Assembly: GCA_030685025.1 (NCBI GenBank) | Contig: JAUXWC010000300.1 | Location: 1-64,000 of the forward strand | Source: Rhodoferax sp. | GTDB lineage: Bacteria > Pseudomonadota > Gammaproteobacteria > Burkholderiales > Burkholderiaceae_C | Direction: 5' to 3' | Length of the DNA stretch: 64,000 nucleotides | Shown here: positions 63,905 to 64,000 of the stretch, in pieces | How positions within the stretch are numbered: the stretch's first letter is position 1 | Layout: each line of letters begins with the position of its first letter | The notes under the pieces: generated by a model | The model's database searches: none | The model's input: only the letters and a program-made list of their open reading frames with translations | What the model was told of the DNA's origin: nothing | Translations under genes and position numbers: made by a program

Positions 63905-64000
63905 ATGATTAAGTCATTCCGGCACAAGGGCCTGAAAGCCTTTTTTGAAAAGGGAAGCATGGCGGGCATCCAAACTGTCCATGCACCGCGCTTGGCTGCA
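63905..64000 (+). CDS. higB: HigB-type toxin, 3' truncated by window end
   Basis: The visible 32 residues read MIKSFRHKGLKAFFEKGSMA then GIQTVHAPRLAA, which matches the N-terminus of RelE-superfamily HigB toxins (MI.SFRHKGL..FF..G...GI...HA.RL). HigB cuts mRNA at the ribosome; HigA, usually encoded just downstream, should lie beyond the window. It sits next to a tRNA-His remnant, suggesting an integrated element. Confidence 0.85.
   Translation, partial: MIKSFRHKGLKAFFEKGSMAGIQTVHAPRLAA

Overview
This window looks like a chromosome segment of a Comamonadaceae bacterium (Betaproteobacteria, Burkholderiales), most likely Rhodoferax or a close relative. The evidence is high GC, the rpsF-priB-rpsR-rplI order, a surE-pcm-nlpD-rpoS block, ppsA opposite its regulator ppsR, and dispersed palindromic repeats of the kind common in that family. 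Nothing was searched against a database; family names come from motifs, length and gene order.

Layout. 0-27.8 kb is mostly housekeeping: ppnP, murB, yajQ, plsY, a YbaK deacylase, an aldo/keto reductase, an acyl-CoA synthetase, prfB with its programmed frameshift, pepN broken by a stop inside the GAMEN motif, fbp, tRNA-Thr(CGT), a response-regulator diguanylate cyclase, a CorC/HlyC-type membrane protein, an H-NS protein, apaH, rhlE, dcd, the S6-PriB-S18-L9 operon, and ppsA/ppsR.

27.8-52.6 kb is an iron and heme island with three Fur-box-like sites. Block 1 is feoA-feoB plus a small Cys-tailed membrane protein. Block 2 is a TonB-dependent receptor, a PepSY-type membrane protein, a membrane-anchored flavin/2Fe-2S reductase, tonB-exbB-exbD, hemP and a bacterioferritin-like gene. 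Block 3, on the opposite strand, holds a 92-aa protein, a DUF2325 protein, a heme-type TonB receptor (HmuR-like), an exported CobN-like chelatase (HmuS-like), an ExbB-like channel (HmuU-like) and a DUF2149 protein (HmuV-like). katA and a GlcG/HbpS-type heme-binding protein follow. No heme ABC importer or heme oxygenase is visible. The set therefore suggests a route in which heme enters the periplasm, a CobN-like protein removes its iron there, and FeoB imports Fe2+. This is the most interesting system in the window. An unusual helicase (RelE/ParE-like N-terminus, SF1 helicase core, ankyrin-like C-terminus) lies between blocks 2 and 3, beside a relic of the DUF2325 gene.

52.7-64 kb returns to core genes: a BAX-inhibitor-1 protein, rlmD, a PaaX-family regulator coupled to an AidB-like acyl-CoA dehydrogenase, rpoS-nlpD-pcm-surE, a quinone oxidoreductase and ubiX. 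The window ends at a decayed 3' half of tRNA-His next to the start of a higB toxin gene, which looks like the edge of an integrated element.

Two families of hairpin repeats fill whole intergenic spaces from one gene's stop codon to the next gene's ribosome binding site. A third type of palindrome is carried in frame inside two protein genes.
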